Shown here piece after piece: positions 51,714-61,836 of a stretch of 64,000 bases of DNA. Numbering within the stretch: the stretch's first letter is position 1; the number at the start of each line of letters is the position of its first letter. The stretch is from Adiantum capillus-veneris (lineage: Eukaryota > Streptophyta > Polypodiopsida > Polypodiales > Pteridaceae), in the NCBI GenBank assembly GCA_014529385.2, contig CM043964.1, positions 5,797,997 to 5,861,996 on the forward strand, in the 5' to 3' direction. The position numbers and the translations under genes were made by a program. Below the pieces are notes generated by a model. It did not search any database and was not told the origin of the DNA. It saw only the letters and a program-made list of their open reading frames with translations.

Positions 51714-52978
51714 ACTATGAATGAAGCATTAACCGTGGTGTGTGTACAAGGAATGGATGACTTCAACACAAATAGCATATAGATTACCAAACAATCACTC
51801 AAGGATTAGCCAAGATCACATCAAGCACTCTCACACGCATATAAAACATTTCTCTTAATTAACATAAGTAAGAAGAGGAGAGGTTACTAGCATGAAACAA
51901 TTTGCACTCTAGGATGTGCAAGAATAGAGTGAATGAATGAGCTTATGGGCTCATGGTGAGTGATACAAAGGCTCAATGGGCTGAGGGAGGCTTGAAATTA
52001 CAAAGGGGAAGGCCTCTTTATATAGGGAAAAGAGTGATTAGGAGTGAGGTTAAGATCCAAGTGTAATTTGTACAAATGAAGCTTGATTAGGGACATTCAA
52101 CCAATGAAGAATCTCCTTCCAAGTCATTTGTTGACCAATTAGCTCCATCATCACTTGTGTTGTCTTCACTCCTTCCTCCATAGCTTGAGTCCAAGAGCTT
52201 CCTTATTTTAAAATGTAAAGAATCTACATAAAATCAATACATATCTAGTAATAATAGAAAGGGGTTGAATGAGAACTTATGAATTACAACAAGATTAAGC
52301 ATGACTTGCGAGGTGATTAGAAGAGGAACTTTGATGGGTTTTTGAGCTTGAGAGAGAGGAGAAAGGAGAGGAGGGTGAGAAGACTAATGGCTGATTTTCA
52401 AGAAGGTCTCAATGTGGAAAAGGAAGGGTGTGTGTGTGTAAAGGTAGGGGGGTGGTCTCCACCACACTTGAAAAACTGGCGTCCACCATTTTGGCCATAT
52501 CTCCTAGACCGTAGATGCAAAAATTATAAAAAAAATATGGCCAGAATCTTCAGCTCGTCAGTTACAACTTTGATGAAGACAACTTCCCTTGGATCGGAGT
52601 GGAAGTATTTTTTAAAAATTCAACAAAATCATGTGCCTGGTTTCTTCCTTTACCAAGTCTTCCACTTGGGTCCCATTTGTTTGAATCATCATATGGCTCC
52701 AAAGCCATGATGATATGAGCCACTCATGACCCTTGAATCATGGGTGCATGGCTCCACAACCACATCATATCTTTTCTTTTCACATTTACATATTTTCCCT
52801 TCCCTTTACCACTAGGTTCTCCCTCTACCTTTCACCTCCGGTGAACTAGTCAAGAAAAAATCATTTTTTTTAAATTTTTCCAAGAGGTTGTTCTCACTCT
52901 TTCTTTTATTGTAAACCTCTAGAAGCAAGGAAAACCAACAAAATATGATAAACAAAAATTTGTGATAGGCTCGGATCA
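51533..52978 (-). repeat. 5' LTR of gypsy F (1446 bp)
   Basis: Partner of 43851-45291. Its (AG)n tract (51651-51710) is about 8 bp longer, and scattered substitutions and small indels lie mostly between 52020 and 52370. Confidence 0.96.
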
Positions 52979-55055
52979 GCGGCAAAGCTTGACTTTTGAC
53001 CATACATCGTGCCATTTCCGTTAGTGACCTGTTTTTCCTCTCAGCAACACCATTTTGCTGAGGTGTATAAGGCACTGTACATTGGTGTTTTATCCCACGA
53101 CTAGCCAGAAATGCATTAAATTCATGAGACATATACTCCCCCCCTCGATCGGAACGGAGGGTGCCCATAGTACATTTTGAGACATTTTCAGCCATAGCCA
53201 AAAATTGTTTGAAGCACATAAAAACTTCGGACTTTGCTTTAAGCGGAAATACCCATGCATGCCTGGAGTAATCATCAATGAAAGTCACAAAGTACAGGTA
53301 ATTGCCCAAGGACGGAGTTTGCATGGGCCCACAAACATCACTATGCACAAGCTGCAACCTGCATGTGGCCCTAACTGAACCATCCTTTGGAAACTTAGAA
53401 CGCTGCATTTTACCCAGAATACAGCCTTCACAAACATGTTTGATAGGTGCTTCAAGAGGCGGCAAAGAAGCAACCATATCAGATTTCTGCAAACGCAGCA
53501 AACTGGCAAAATTCAGATGACCAAAACGTGCATGCCAAAGTTTTGCATCTGAAATAGCCCTTGAATCTGCAACAGCATTTGCAAAATTTTGTCCACACTT
53601 GTCATACAAAGTGAGCTTATACAGCCCACGGCACAAAAGCCCAGATGCAACAATTTCATCACCAAAACTGAGATCATGAACTGTACATCTGTCATCCACA
53701 AATTTGACTACAAGTCCAAGTCTAGCAAGTGCGGATACAGACAATAGATTCTTCTTGATCCCAGGTACATAAAGTGCATCAACAAGTGTGAAGGAACTGC
53801 CATTAGCAGCAGTGAGCACAATCTTTCCAACTCCCTGAACTGGATAAGAGGCGTTGTTGGCACAAGTGACTGAATTCCCATGAGGGACAGACTCGAGAGA
53901 GGTAAACAATTCACGATGTGAGGTAATGTGCTTTGTAGCACCACTGTCGAAATACCACACATGTGAATCTGCAGCAACTGACAAGCATGCATCATGGACA
54001 GCAGGATTGTAAGTGCACTCTGCGCTAAAAGCCCATTCTACATCAACATCAGCATCACAATCTCCTTTCACAGAAGACTCAACAATGGCTGCATTTGTAG
54101 TGGAACCAGCATTTGCAGTGGAACCACCCTCTTTCTTCTTAGCCTCTTTGGCCTTCAACTTAGGACATGACTTGATCAAGTGATCATTGGCTTTACAATA
54201 ATGGCAACGCATCTTCTTTTTGCCCTTATCACCAGAATTGCCAGACGAAGTGCTGCCAGCAGAAGCATTAGGAACAGAATTTTTGCCACTCGCAGCAGAA
54301 CCATAAGAAGTGGCTGCATTACTGTTACCACCCTTTCTTTGAGAAGCAATAAAATCCTGTTCAACTGCACGCTGCCTAGTCCTGTTTTTTCTAGAAAGTG
54401 ACTCTTGCAACAGCAATGTGCATAATGCATCAAACTTGACAACTTCAGGATTTCCTTGGGTCATCAGTCTCCAAGTACTAGCAAAAGTCTGGTAGGAATC
54501 TGGTAAGGCATCAAGAACAGTCTGCACAAGGGAACTGTCAGAAATGACTTCACCTGCAGAAATGAGTTGCTCATTGATATCCTTGACACTAGCAAGGAAA
54601 GTGTCCATATCATCTTCCTCATGCATAATCTTCGACTCTAGCTCTTTACGCAGCAAAGCAATTTTAGCCTCATTGCGGCTTGCATAAAGACCTGCTAGAA
54701 TATCCCAAGCCTGTTTTGCAGATTTTGCTGAACGGATGTGAGGAATAATGGTGCGCTTCACAGACAACGCAATCAATGCATGAGCCTGCGCATCCTTAAC
54801 ATCCCAACGAGCTTGTTCTGCTGTAGGCAAAACAACTCTAACAGCTGCAATCCTTGCAGCAAGACTTGCAACATCCTCAATATCGCCTACATCTTCAGAA
54901 CCAGGACGTACATCAATGCCCTGCACAATGTTCCAGACACCTTTTGACACAAGAACGTGTTGCATCATATAAGCCCACATAGGGTAGTTGTCCCCATCCA
55001 ACCTGTCCTCAGCAGCAAACATCTTGAACACATCTGTGTTGTTGTTGTCAGCCAT
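52979..55055 (-). CDS. gag-pol: copia E gag-pol, N-terminal half (gag, protease, integrase)
   Basis: The start is taken at M-A-D-N-N-N-T-D (55055); the frame is open 20 codons further upstream but that part lies in the leader. A copia gag (UBN2-like) domain covers about 1-230. The zinc knuckle is C-H-Y-C-K-A-N-D-H-L-I-K-S-C near 54160-54210. The protease has Y-F-D-S-G-A-T-K-H near 53935-53960. The integrase finger is H-A-R-F-G-H-L-N...C-E-G-C-I-L-G-K near 53420-53545. The core has H-S-D-V-C-G-P near 53340, R-S-D-R-G-G-E-Y near 53145 and N-G-V-A-E-R-K-N near 53045. The native frame stops at 52979 (Q-A-L-P), after which the open frame runs on into the gypsy F LTR. Confidence 0.95.
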
Positions 55056-55367
55056 GGTAAATGCTGCACCTGATGTGAAAACTGCCCGAAAATAGGAGAA
55101 ATGGAGCGGGAACAACTTGTGCTATATAGCACAAACCGTAGAAGACTATAAGGCACCTGTTATGCAGAAAACGGCATTGACAGAAAATCTGCACAAAATG
55201 ACGAAATAACCTGTGCAGTACTGCCCGTAGTGGAAACGGAGGCCGAAATGAGCCCAAACCAAAATATTTGTCGACCTGCGAACGCTTGCCAAAGCTCACT
55301 GAAATCGGAGAAAGTGAGCAGGCGTGTGCTGGAGCAGCTGGCGACTAAGCCCGGGAGGACGTGACCT

Positions 55368-55379
55368 GCTCTGATACCA
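55368..55379 (-). other. primer-binding site of copia E (initiator tRNA-Met)
   Basis: TGGTATCAGAGC on the minus strand, two bases inside the 5' LTR; the usual copia primer site. Confidence 0.95.
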
Positions 55380-55381
55380 AT

Positions 55382-55608
55382 TGTTGGAATTAGGGTTGCA
55401 GAGAAACACACACAGCTTGGAGAAGACGAAGGAAGCTCAAGGCACACAATAGAGAGTGTGTTACTTAGTGTGCAATGGAAAGATAGATAGCCCTAGAGTG
55501 ATGGGCGTATATACAATGCACGGGGGAAAAAACCTCCTAAAGAGGGAAAAAATGCCCCGGCGGTCCTAGTGTGTTCACACACATCACTACCACATGTATA
55601 TGGTAACA
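55382..55608 (-). repeat. 5' LTR of copia E (227 bp)
   Basis: TGTTGGAATT...GGTAACA, with no visible difference from 41335-41561, and followed by CATAA (55609-55613). Confidence 0.97.
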
Positions 55609-55613
55609 CATAA

Positions 55614-56375
55614 ATCACCTTAGTGATTAGTTCTCCTGGCACAATATATGTTGGCTTCTTGTTACTCATCTTCACTAGGTTGTCATGTATATATGCTGCG
55701 TAATTGATTATCTTTGGGGTGCCTTTCGTCATTGCCCAAGTGAATGTCGTGGCAATTGCACCTGGCGGTATTCTGTACTTTTGTGGCCTCTTTGTACACA
55801 TGTGGAAGTATTGGTTGTACAACTAACTCATGGTTGCCACTCTTGGGTTTGCAATATCTTCAAAGGGTGTAGTTTCCTTATTTCTCATTGTACACCTTGA
55901 CATCATCCCTTATTTTAGTGACACTATCCCCCTTGTTGGAGAGGTCTAGTGCATCTGCTACATCCTGCTCAGTGATGATTATTTTTGTTTCTGGCCTGCC
56001 TTGCAAATCTGTTACTTTGGCCACTCCGTCTTCTTTGATGGTTGTCACAAACTCCCAGACTCTCTTTATGTCCACCCCTGCCGATACTGCTTCAAAGTAG
56101 TTGTGGAGATCAATCTTCTCCAAGTACCCGACCATCTTGCTTCTTACGAACTCATTGAGTTCTTGCGGCAGCATTGGTAGCTTGATCACATTGCCTTCAG
56201 TGTCTTTGAATACTCCTTGGTAGATCTTTAGGTCGTTGGACTCTAATAGATCTTCTTGGATCCATGTGCTGGTGGGCTTTAGTGTTCCTTCTAGTTTGAC
56301 GAAGGGCTCCACTTCTTCTAGGTAATCCTTGATGGTCATTCTTTTCTTCCTTGCCGGTGACTTCGCAGCTGCCAT
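55614..56375 (-). pseudogene. N-terminal part of the element D protein
   Basis: The frame starts MAAAKSPARKKRM at 56375, a basic start followed by an acidic, ordered region (Y-L-E-E-V-E-P-F-V-K-L-E-G; I-I-I-T-E-Q-D-V-A-D-A-L-D-L). A stop after V-Y-N-E-K (55878) and a frameshift break it. Reading resumes with Y-N-Q-Y-F-H-M and I-V-P-G-E-L-I-T-K-V-I-Y up to the copia LTR. Removing copia E with one CATAA joins this frame directly to the charged region at 41334. The layout resembles long plant transposon-associated proteins, but I cannot name it. Confidence 0.55.
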
Positions 56376-56540
56376 AGATCCTGTTGCACTCAGTAGTCCG
56401 AAGTTAGCGTTTTATCCATATTAGCTGAGAAACTGAGTTTTAACTATCCAAATGACTTGAAACTTGAAAATAAAGCTTAAAAGGAACTTGTGAAGCTGTG
56501 CATGGGCTCACGGTGCAATTCTGGCCAAAATTTTCCATTT
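56376..56540. other. leader of element D next to its start codon
   Basis: Untranslated DNA between the first palindrome and the MAAAKS start. No ORF or other signal seen. Confidence 0.4.
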
Positions 56541-57419
56541 AGACATCCTACGCGTAGGATGTCTTTTTCATCAGAATTGGTTGATACTTGACATGCTGGT
56601 AGTGCATGGCTTATGGAACATGGCTATGTGCTTGGATATGGATTTGGGCATCAAAAAGTGAATTTTTTGACTGATTCAGGCTTTAGGTCACAAATTGGGT
56701 AGAAATTCCATAACAGGTAGCAATTGATGTCCAAATGGGTTGAAAATTGGTATATGGGCTCATTGCACCATGGTATTGGCTCCCATGATGTCACTCTTTG
56801 CACAGAAGGTCCAACTTATGCTGGAGACATCCTACGCGTAGGATGTCTTTTTCATCAAAATGACATGAGATTTGTTCTGTGGGTAATCCTTGGCCTATGG
56901 AACATGGATATGCTCTTGGATTTGGATTTGGACAAGGATTGATGCTTGCAAGAGCCTGTGTAGTGTTTTTGGGCTCAAAAAAGTGTATCTTGAAGGTGTT
57001 GGGGGTCAAAAATGACTAGAATGGCTTCAAAATTGATATATGAGCTCTTGATGATGGGGTGATTGGATCTGGAATGAACAACCATCCTCTGTAGGCCAAA
57101 AATGTCAAATAGACATCCTACGTGTAGGATGTCCACTTCACCAATTTTTGCTTCTGACCACACAGATTGGTTGGTGATGTGTTGGTGAATGTGTTGTGCA
57201 AGTTTCATGTGATTTGGACAAGATTTGGTAGGTCTATGGCCCATTATTGCCTCTATGCCCTAATTTTACGTTTTTTCATGCATATGAGGTCAATTTTGGT
57301 CCAAATGTGATGAGACTTGGTGGATAGCATGTAAAGGTCATTCAGAAAATGTGTAAGATGAAAAATGTTGGGATCTGTGCCCAGAAATGCCCTTGAGACA
57401 TCCTACACGTAGGATGTCT
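56541..57419. repeat. tandem array, ~285-bp period, with a conserved palindrome in each unit
   Basis: The palindrome AGACATCCTACG plus its reverse complement is perfect over 24 bp at 56541-56564 and 56825-56848. It recurs with two changed central bases at 57111-57134 and 57396-57419. Intervals are 284, 286 and 285 bp. The DNA between the palindromes is much more diverged than the palindromes, with only patches in common (for example TATGGAACATGG near 56615 and 56896). A half site also occurs in the D LTR (38033-38046). The role is unknown. Confidence 0.9.
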
Positions 57420-59015
57420 CCTGATGATTTTTTCATGGATTGTGCCCCTAGTGCCTGCCCTTGGTCCCCCTGAGTCCCTTTTAAGCCTAATTTCAACAAA
57501 AAAGTCAAATGGATAGAGAATAACTCCCTGTGTGGACTTCAGAGCCTCCGGCCATTTTCTGACTTTTGGAGTGCTTTTTGGCGAATGCAATTTCTTGATG
57601 TTGGTCTCCATAGCTTCCCGATCCCTTGGGGATCCTTGCCGTATGGTTTTTGTCGACTTTGGCTTCAACGGAGCTTCATTTGGCAATTTGTCGCCCTAGA
57701 AGCACCCGTGGTTGCGTTTACATGTCTTCGATGATTAGTGGTGGTCTTCCACCATAGGACTTGGTTGTTGATGGTCTAGGAAAGCCGCTCGTGAAGTTTG
57801 GTGGCAAACGGGCATGCGGTTTGGCTGCGAGAGCAATGTGACGCTTTGTGTGTCTGATGCCGTTTCTGAAGTTTAGTGCCGCTTCGGGTCACTTTTTGGT
57901 CATGCGGGTCACATAGACTTGTCGAGCATGTCGAGATGCTCCTACCCATGAATTTTGGTAGCATTTGGTCGCCTATTCGCCGATTTCCCATTTGGTGGCC
58001 TCTTGCGGGATTCTAGGAATCAGGGTTTTTCCCGATGGTTTTCTACTGCCTTTGGACATCCAGGACTGGTCTCCTATACTAGGGTAAGCTGCCGATGAAG
58101 TATCGTTGCTTTTGAGTTAGCCGTTAGGTCACCGTCTCTACTTGTAGGTCTCTACCGCCCGCCTTGTGTGTGATCCCTACGCTAGTTTTCGCGACATAAT
58201 GACAAACATGCGTGAAAAGCTCAAGGTGGTGAGCCTACCTCTCATGTCTGAAGCTCTTTGGGTAGTCGTGCGCGTCGTAGAAGCTGCTGGAAGGTCCATC
58301 CGCTCTAGGTGGCAAAAGCTCTCTCCACAAAGTCAATAGTGAAAATGAGCTAAAAATGAGGTGAAAATTTCTTATAATGGAGGTCCCCGAACCACTTTTC
58401 ATGAAATTTGACATGTGCTCCTATCTTCTTGCGAGATGCGGTTTAGGCTCAAAAATTTCTTGATTTGGACTCCATTTGCTCTGTTTACCAGAAATTTGGC
58501 ATTTCGGTCAAAACCTGGCCAAAACACGCTTTCCGCTCCAGTCTCATAATTGCACCCCCACTGTACCATAGGTTTTCCTATTGTCACTAATCATCCCCAT
58601 ATTTTTTGTTTTTCATTACGACCGTTTTTCATCTGCTTTTTGCATTTTTGAAGTTTTTCTGCCGAAAATTAGCAAAATTAAAAGGAAAATAGCAAATCAA
58701 ACCCAAAAAATCCCCAAAAATCATAATAAATCACAAACATCACCGCAAAACATTATATACACTCACATGCAATTTTTATGGCCGGATTTCTCCGTTTTAC
58801 CAATATTTTGCCCGAAAAATGGCTATTTCTACTTATATACACACACCTAGGGGCTTGATTTGGCGTTTGGCCCCATATACCTATAGATACATGCTGTATA
58901 AGGGCATATGTTCTTGGGTTAGTCCAGAAAATTTCGCAATCAAACAATAACCCTTAAAATAGTCAAAAATCATGCCCTTTTTTGCTCTTTCTGCTATTGG
59001 TTCCGCATTTGAGAA
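57420..59015. other. unresolved leader of D and probable 3' LTR of gypsy G
   Basis: No coding domain. The right part holds TATA-like sites on the minus strand (TATATAAG near 58836; TATATAATG near 58754) and ends at a polypurine tract at 59016. It is therefore probably the U3/R region of a gypsy G LTR. I could not place the LTR ends because neither TG...CA ends nor a partner copy is visible. Confidence 0.35.
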
Positions 59016-59031
59016 TGCCTCCCCCCCTCCT
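59016..59031 (-). other. polypurine tract, probably of gypsy G
   Basis: AGGAGGGGGGGAGGC on the minus strand, downstream of the G coding region. It resembles the polypurine tract of D (38617). Confidence 0.45.
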
Positions 59032-59199
59032 AGACAGAGTCCTCTTGGACGATAAGGTCTCGCCTCGGAGTATGTGCCGTGCATAGGTTGAAAAATTTAT
59101 GCTAATGCTTGGCTGATGAATGTGGCCCTATTTTATGCATACTCGGTCAATGCATGGAAAAAATTAATGCTGTGCAAGAGAAGGGAATAAGCAAGATGC

Positions 59200-59493
59200 T
59201 TATTGGCATTCACCGGCGAGGTTTCCTGTTTTCTTTGCAAGTAACAGCTGTAACTCTATTGCTCTTTGTTTAATTGTCTCTTTTGCCACAGGCAATTGCT
59301 TTGCCGCTATTGTTGATATAGCCGTAGTTGTTTCTATGGAGAGGATTGGCTTGGCCGGAATGGCCGTGGACCGTATTGCCTTTACTGTCCATTGGTATTT
59401 TTTTTTACCGATTTTTGTAGATGTTTTGCTACTTCCTTTGTTGCCACTATTTTGTTGTTGATTGGCATCCACAGAAGTCGGTTGCCTTTTTTC
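59200..59493 (-). pseudogene. basic C-terminal tail of gypsy G polyprotein
   Basis: Low-complexity Q/N/S/K-rich stretch (V-D-A-N-Q-Q-Q-N-S-G-N-K) ending in L-A-G-E-C-Q. It follows the protease-like ORF after a frameshift near 59495. No domain recognised. Part of it may be untranslated. Confidence 0.4.
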
Positions 59494-59501
59494 AAATGCA
59501 G

Positions 59502-60527
59502 CTATCTACCTTCCGTTGTTGCTTGTACTGAAGGGAGTTCCTTTTGCTTTTGTTTGGATATCCAAATGCTAGTGACATTTGAGTTATTACTGAGCATTTT
59601 CTTTGGGATCCATATCTGTTTTATGCCCTTGGTTTTTGGTTGAACTATCTGCTTCGGTTGAATTCTTTCGTTGCATTGTTGTTTGTCTGCCATGTCATTT
59701 CTATCCTTCCGCCTCCATACTTGTTTCCCTTGTTTTGGTAATCGAGGTCTTTGCACTGCAGTCTGTGACTTCGCATGTACGTAGTCAGCATGGTTTGCTT
59801 TTACCTGTTTGTTGGCTTTGGGTATCATGTTGTTCTTTGGTGGCATTCTTGCTTTTGACTCTTTTTCCGGTGATTGCATGGCCTGCAGCTGATTATTCCG
59901 GTATTGCTGAGCAAAGGCTATCACCTGTTGTTCATGTACATGCTGAATTTTGACTGCCTTTTCATTCCAATCTATCTGCACATTGTACTCTTTTTGCCAA
60001 GGTTGTCCCAACATCATTGGGTGTTGTGTGCTTTCATCCTCCACCACATAGAATTTATGTGGGTAAATATATTGATGTACTTGTACATGCAATATAGTCC
60101 ATCCCAATTTTTTCAATGAGTGTGATGTACTACTTTCCAGCACTTGAGGAGTAGGATGAAGTTGGCCTGCAGATTTGAGCTGTTGGTATAATCCGTAAGA
60201 GATCAAATTTTCTTGAGCTCCAGAATCAAGCAATGTCGTCGATTCAACTTGATTGCTACCCAGTGTGACTGCAATTATTGGTTCCACTGTGTCTTCATCC
60301 CACTTCTTTAGTCGAATGGCATTGATTTGCAATGGTGCGCCACTTTGTTGTTGTTGTCTCAGAAGTCTTCTTTTTGCAATGCGTTCTTGTGCTTCTGCTT
60401 GAGCTTCCTCTCGTACTCTCTGTTTTTCCTTCATTCGTTGTTTTCCTTGATGAATTTGTTGAAGCATATCGTGTGTGAGTGGTAGATGATATTTCTTCAG
60501 TCGACATCCACTAATCCAGTTCAACAT
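59502..60527 (-). CDS. retropepsin-like domain and tail downstream of integrase in gypsy G (341 aa)
   Basis: It begins N-W-I-S-G-C-R-L-K-K-Y, the usual end of a gypsy integrase, so it continues that protein after a small frameshift at about 60530. A Q/R/E-rich helix (about residues 25-65) leads to I-A-V-T-L-G-S...L-L-D-S-G-A-Q-E-N-L-I-S (about 85-112) and M-M-L-G-Q-P-W (about 170-177). These are the catalytic D-S-G and the later I-L-G-x-P-W block of retroviral-type aspartic proteases. A basic, K/Q-rich tail follows. No protease is visible in the ~250 codons before the RT (63250-64000). Protease after integrase is not the normal Ty3/gypsy order (gag-PR-RT-RNH-INT). Confidence 0.75.
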   Translation of the reverse strand: MLNWISGCRLKKYHLPLTHDMLQQIHQGKQRMKEKQRVREEAQAEAQERIAKRRLLRQQQQSGAPLQINAIRLKKWDEDTVEPIIAVTLGSNQVESTTLLDSGAQENLISYGLYQQLKSAGQLHPTPQVLESSTSHSLKKLGWTILHVQVHQYIYPHKFYVVEDESTQHPMMLGQPWQKEYNVQIDWNEKAVKIQHVHEQQVIAFAQQYRNNQLQAMQSPEKESKARMPPKNNMIPKANKQVKANHADYVHAKSQTAVQRPRLPKQGKQVWRRKDRNDMADKQQCNERIQPKQIVQPKTKGIKQIWIPKKMLSNNSNVTSIWISKQKQKELPSVQATTEGR

Positions 60528-60531
60528 TTCT

Positions 60532-60965
60532 TCACCTTGCTATTGTAGCAAGCTTGACAGCTCCACTTTGTGATAGATCACTAATCACAAATGGTCCCAT
60601 CCCTCGCTTTTTAATTTTCTTGGCATGTTGCTTTAAAGTATAAACAAGTACATAATCACCTGTTTTGAACTCTTTAGTGCACACATGCTTGGTGTCAAAA
60701 AACTCTTTTTTGTCTTTTCTTTTTAGCATAGATTGAAGCTACAGCTCTCAAGCGGAGTTCATCTAGCTTTTCAAGATCATCTATTCTTGAAGAGAGCTCA
60801 TGCCCTGTCCATTCTAAGCGTTTCGCTACTCATAGAGTTGGAATTAAAAACTCTATGGGTAGTATAGCATTTAGGCTAAACACTATGTTGTACAGTGTTG
60901 TTCCTATTGATGTTTTGTAAGCTACCCTGTATGCCCATAGTGTTGAGTGTAGATGTTGATCCCAA
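60532..60965 (-). pseudogene. integrase C-terminal module of gypsy G
   Basis: Pieces include L-W-A-Y-R-V-A-Y-K-T-S-I-G-T near 60890-60930, I-L-P-I-E-F near 60855, L-E-W-T-G-H-E-L near 60800 and F-K-T-G-D-Y-V-L-V-Y...G-M-G-P-F-V-I near 60590-60690. Stops lie near 60830 and 60730. The 60532-60729 part is open. Confidence 0.75.
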
Positions 60966-61008
60966 TCTATGGATGGTATGGAGCATATTTTCTATGTATG
61001 ACCATGAA

Positions 61009-61572
61009 TTACTCTAGCAGATGTTCAATGACTTCATTGAGAAAATGTGTCCCACGATCACTGACAATTTCTATAGGTAACCCGTACCGTACAAAAAAAT
61101 TCTCATACAAAAATTGTGCAGTGGTCCGTGCATTTGCTTTTTGCGTTGCCTTGGCTTCCGCCCATTTTGTGAGATAGTCCGTAGCCACAATGATATATTG
61201 GGTATGGGTGCGATATGCAGTGGGTGAGATAGGTCCCACAAAATCAATGCCCCATTTTGCAAATGCTCTTGCTCCCATCATTGGCCATAGTGGTATCTCA
61301 TCTTTCTTTATCGGCACCTTGGTGCGCTAACATGCGTCACAACGCTTTACAAACTCTTCCGCATCCATGTGTAATGTAGGCCACCATATTCCTGTAGCTT
61401 TTTTCCGAGCTCTTGTTATGTTCTCAGGAAACGTCCTGGTGGTTAAGAAATCAATGATATATTGACTCCATGCAGGTGCAATGTTTACTTGAAACAATGT
61501 CGCGTGATCCACTGGTTGTTTGGCACTACATATAGTAAAATTGGTAACATAAGAATGCATGTCCGCATACAT
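61009..61572 (-). pseudogene. integrase finger and core of gypsy G, with deletion
   Basis: The finger end I-W-W-P-T-L-H-M-D-A-E-E-F-V-K-R-C-D-A-C is near 61327-61385, followed by a TAG and then the core with K-W-G-I-D-F-V-G-P near 61245 and V-S-D-R-G-T-H-F near 61050. After E-H-L-L-E (TAA at 61009) the text runs P-Y-H-P and then jumps to D-Q-H-L-H-S-T-L-W. About 30 or more codons, including the N-G-x-x-E segment with the third catalytic residue, are missing. This copy's integrase is dead. Confidence 0.8.
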
Positions 61573-61836
61573 AGTTGGCCAATAAACCCCTAACTATTTC
61601 AGTCTCTGGTGTGTTTTCACCGTTGAACAATGAAATGCACAATCCTGGACATGTGCTTCCTCAAGATAGCACTCGAATTCTTCCGGATTTATACATAAGC
61701 GTAGGATTTGGTCCGATCCTAGATGATACAACTGTCCTACTATCAACTGGAAGTTTTTTGTTTGTTGAATTATTTGTTGTTTGGATCTGTACTCCGTATT
61801 ATCAAATCTACTTCCAAAGGAAAGAATGCTAACAAT

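Larger units (their letters stand above)
43851..52978 (-). mobile_element. Tat-like gypsy retrotransposon F, nested in copia E
   Basis: This 9128-bp element has LTRs at 43851-45291 and 51533-52978, flanked by the 4-bp duplication GCGG (43847-43850 and 52979-52982). Minus strand; order 5' LTR, primer site, leader ORFs, gag-PR-RT-RNH, a TAG, aRNH-INT, polypurine tract, 3' LTR. The layout is that of copy B, but LTRs and proteins are clearly a different family. The LTRs differ at about a dozen sites plus microsatellite length. Confidence 0.96.
41335..55608 (-). mobile_element. Ty1/copia retrotransposon E, interrupted by gypsy F
   Basis: A minus-strand copia element with two 227-bp LTRs that look identical, an initiator-Met primer site, a polypurine tract and a perfect 5-bp target duplication. 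Without the 9.1-kb gypsy insertion it is about 5.1 kb. Its gag-pol frame is split at 43850/52979; counting both parts and one target copy gives 1429 codons, a whole number, so the frame was open before F inserted. Confidence 0.96.
37684..58100 (-). mobile_element. LTR element D (unclassified, apparently non-autonomous), carrying E and F
   Basis: The left limit is sharp (3' LTR and polypurine tract). The interior encodes one long, now broken, coiled-coil protein and has a leader with palindrome-bearing tandem repeats. No RT, integrase or protease is seen in the parts that belong to D. The right end is not resolved: the 5' LTR was not found, and gypsy G begins near 58-59 kb, perhaps inserted in D's leader. 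The end coordinate is a guess. Confidence 0.5.

Noticed and set aside
52812-52978. C-terminal extension of the copia frame
   Set aside because: These codons are read from the gypsy F LTR inserted in the copia gene and are not part of the native protein.
56541-57419. CRISPR array
   Set aside because: Short palindromic repeats at regular spacing, but the spacing is ~285 bp and the setting is a plant LTR element with no cas genes.
57342-57991. Minus-strand ORFs in the D leader
   Set aside because: Short, overlapping the palindrome array, with no domain and no conservation between repeat units.
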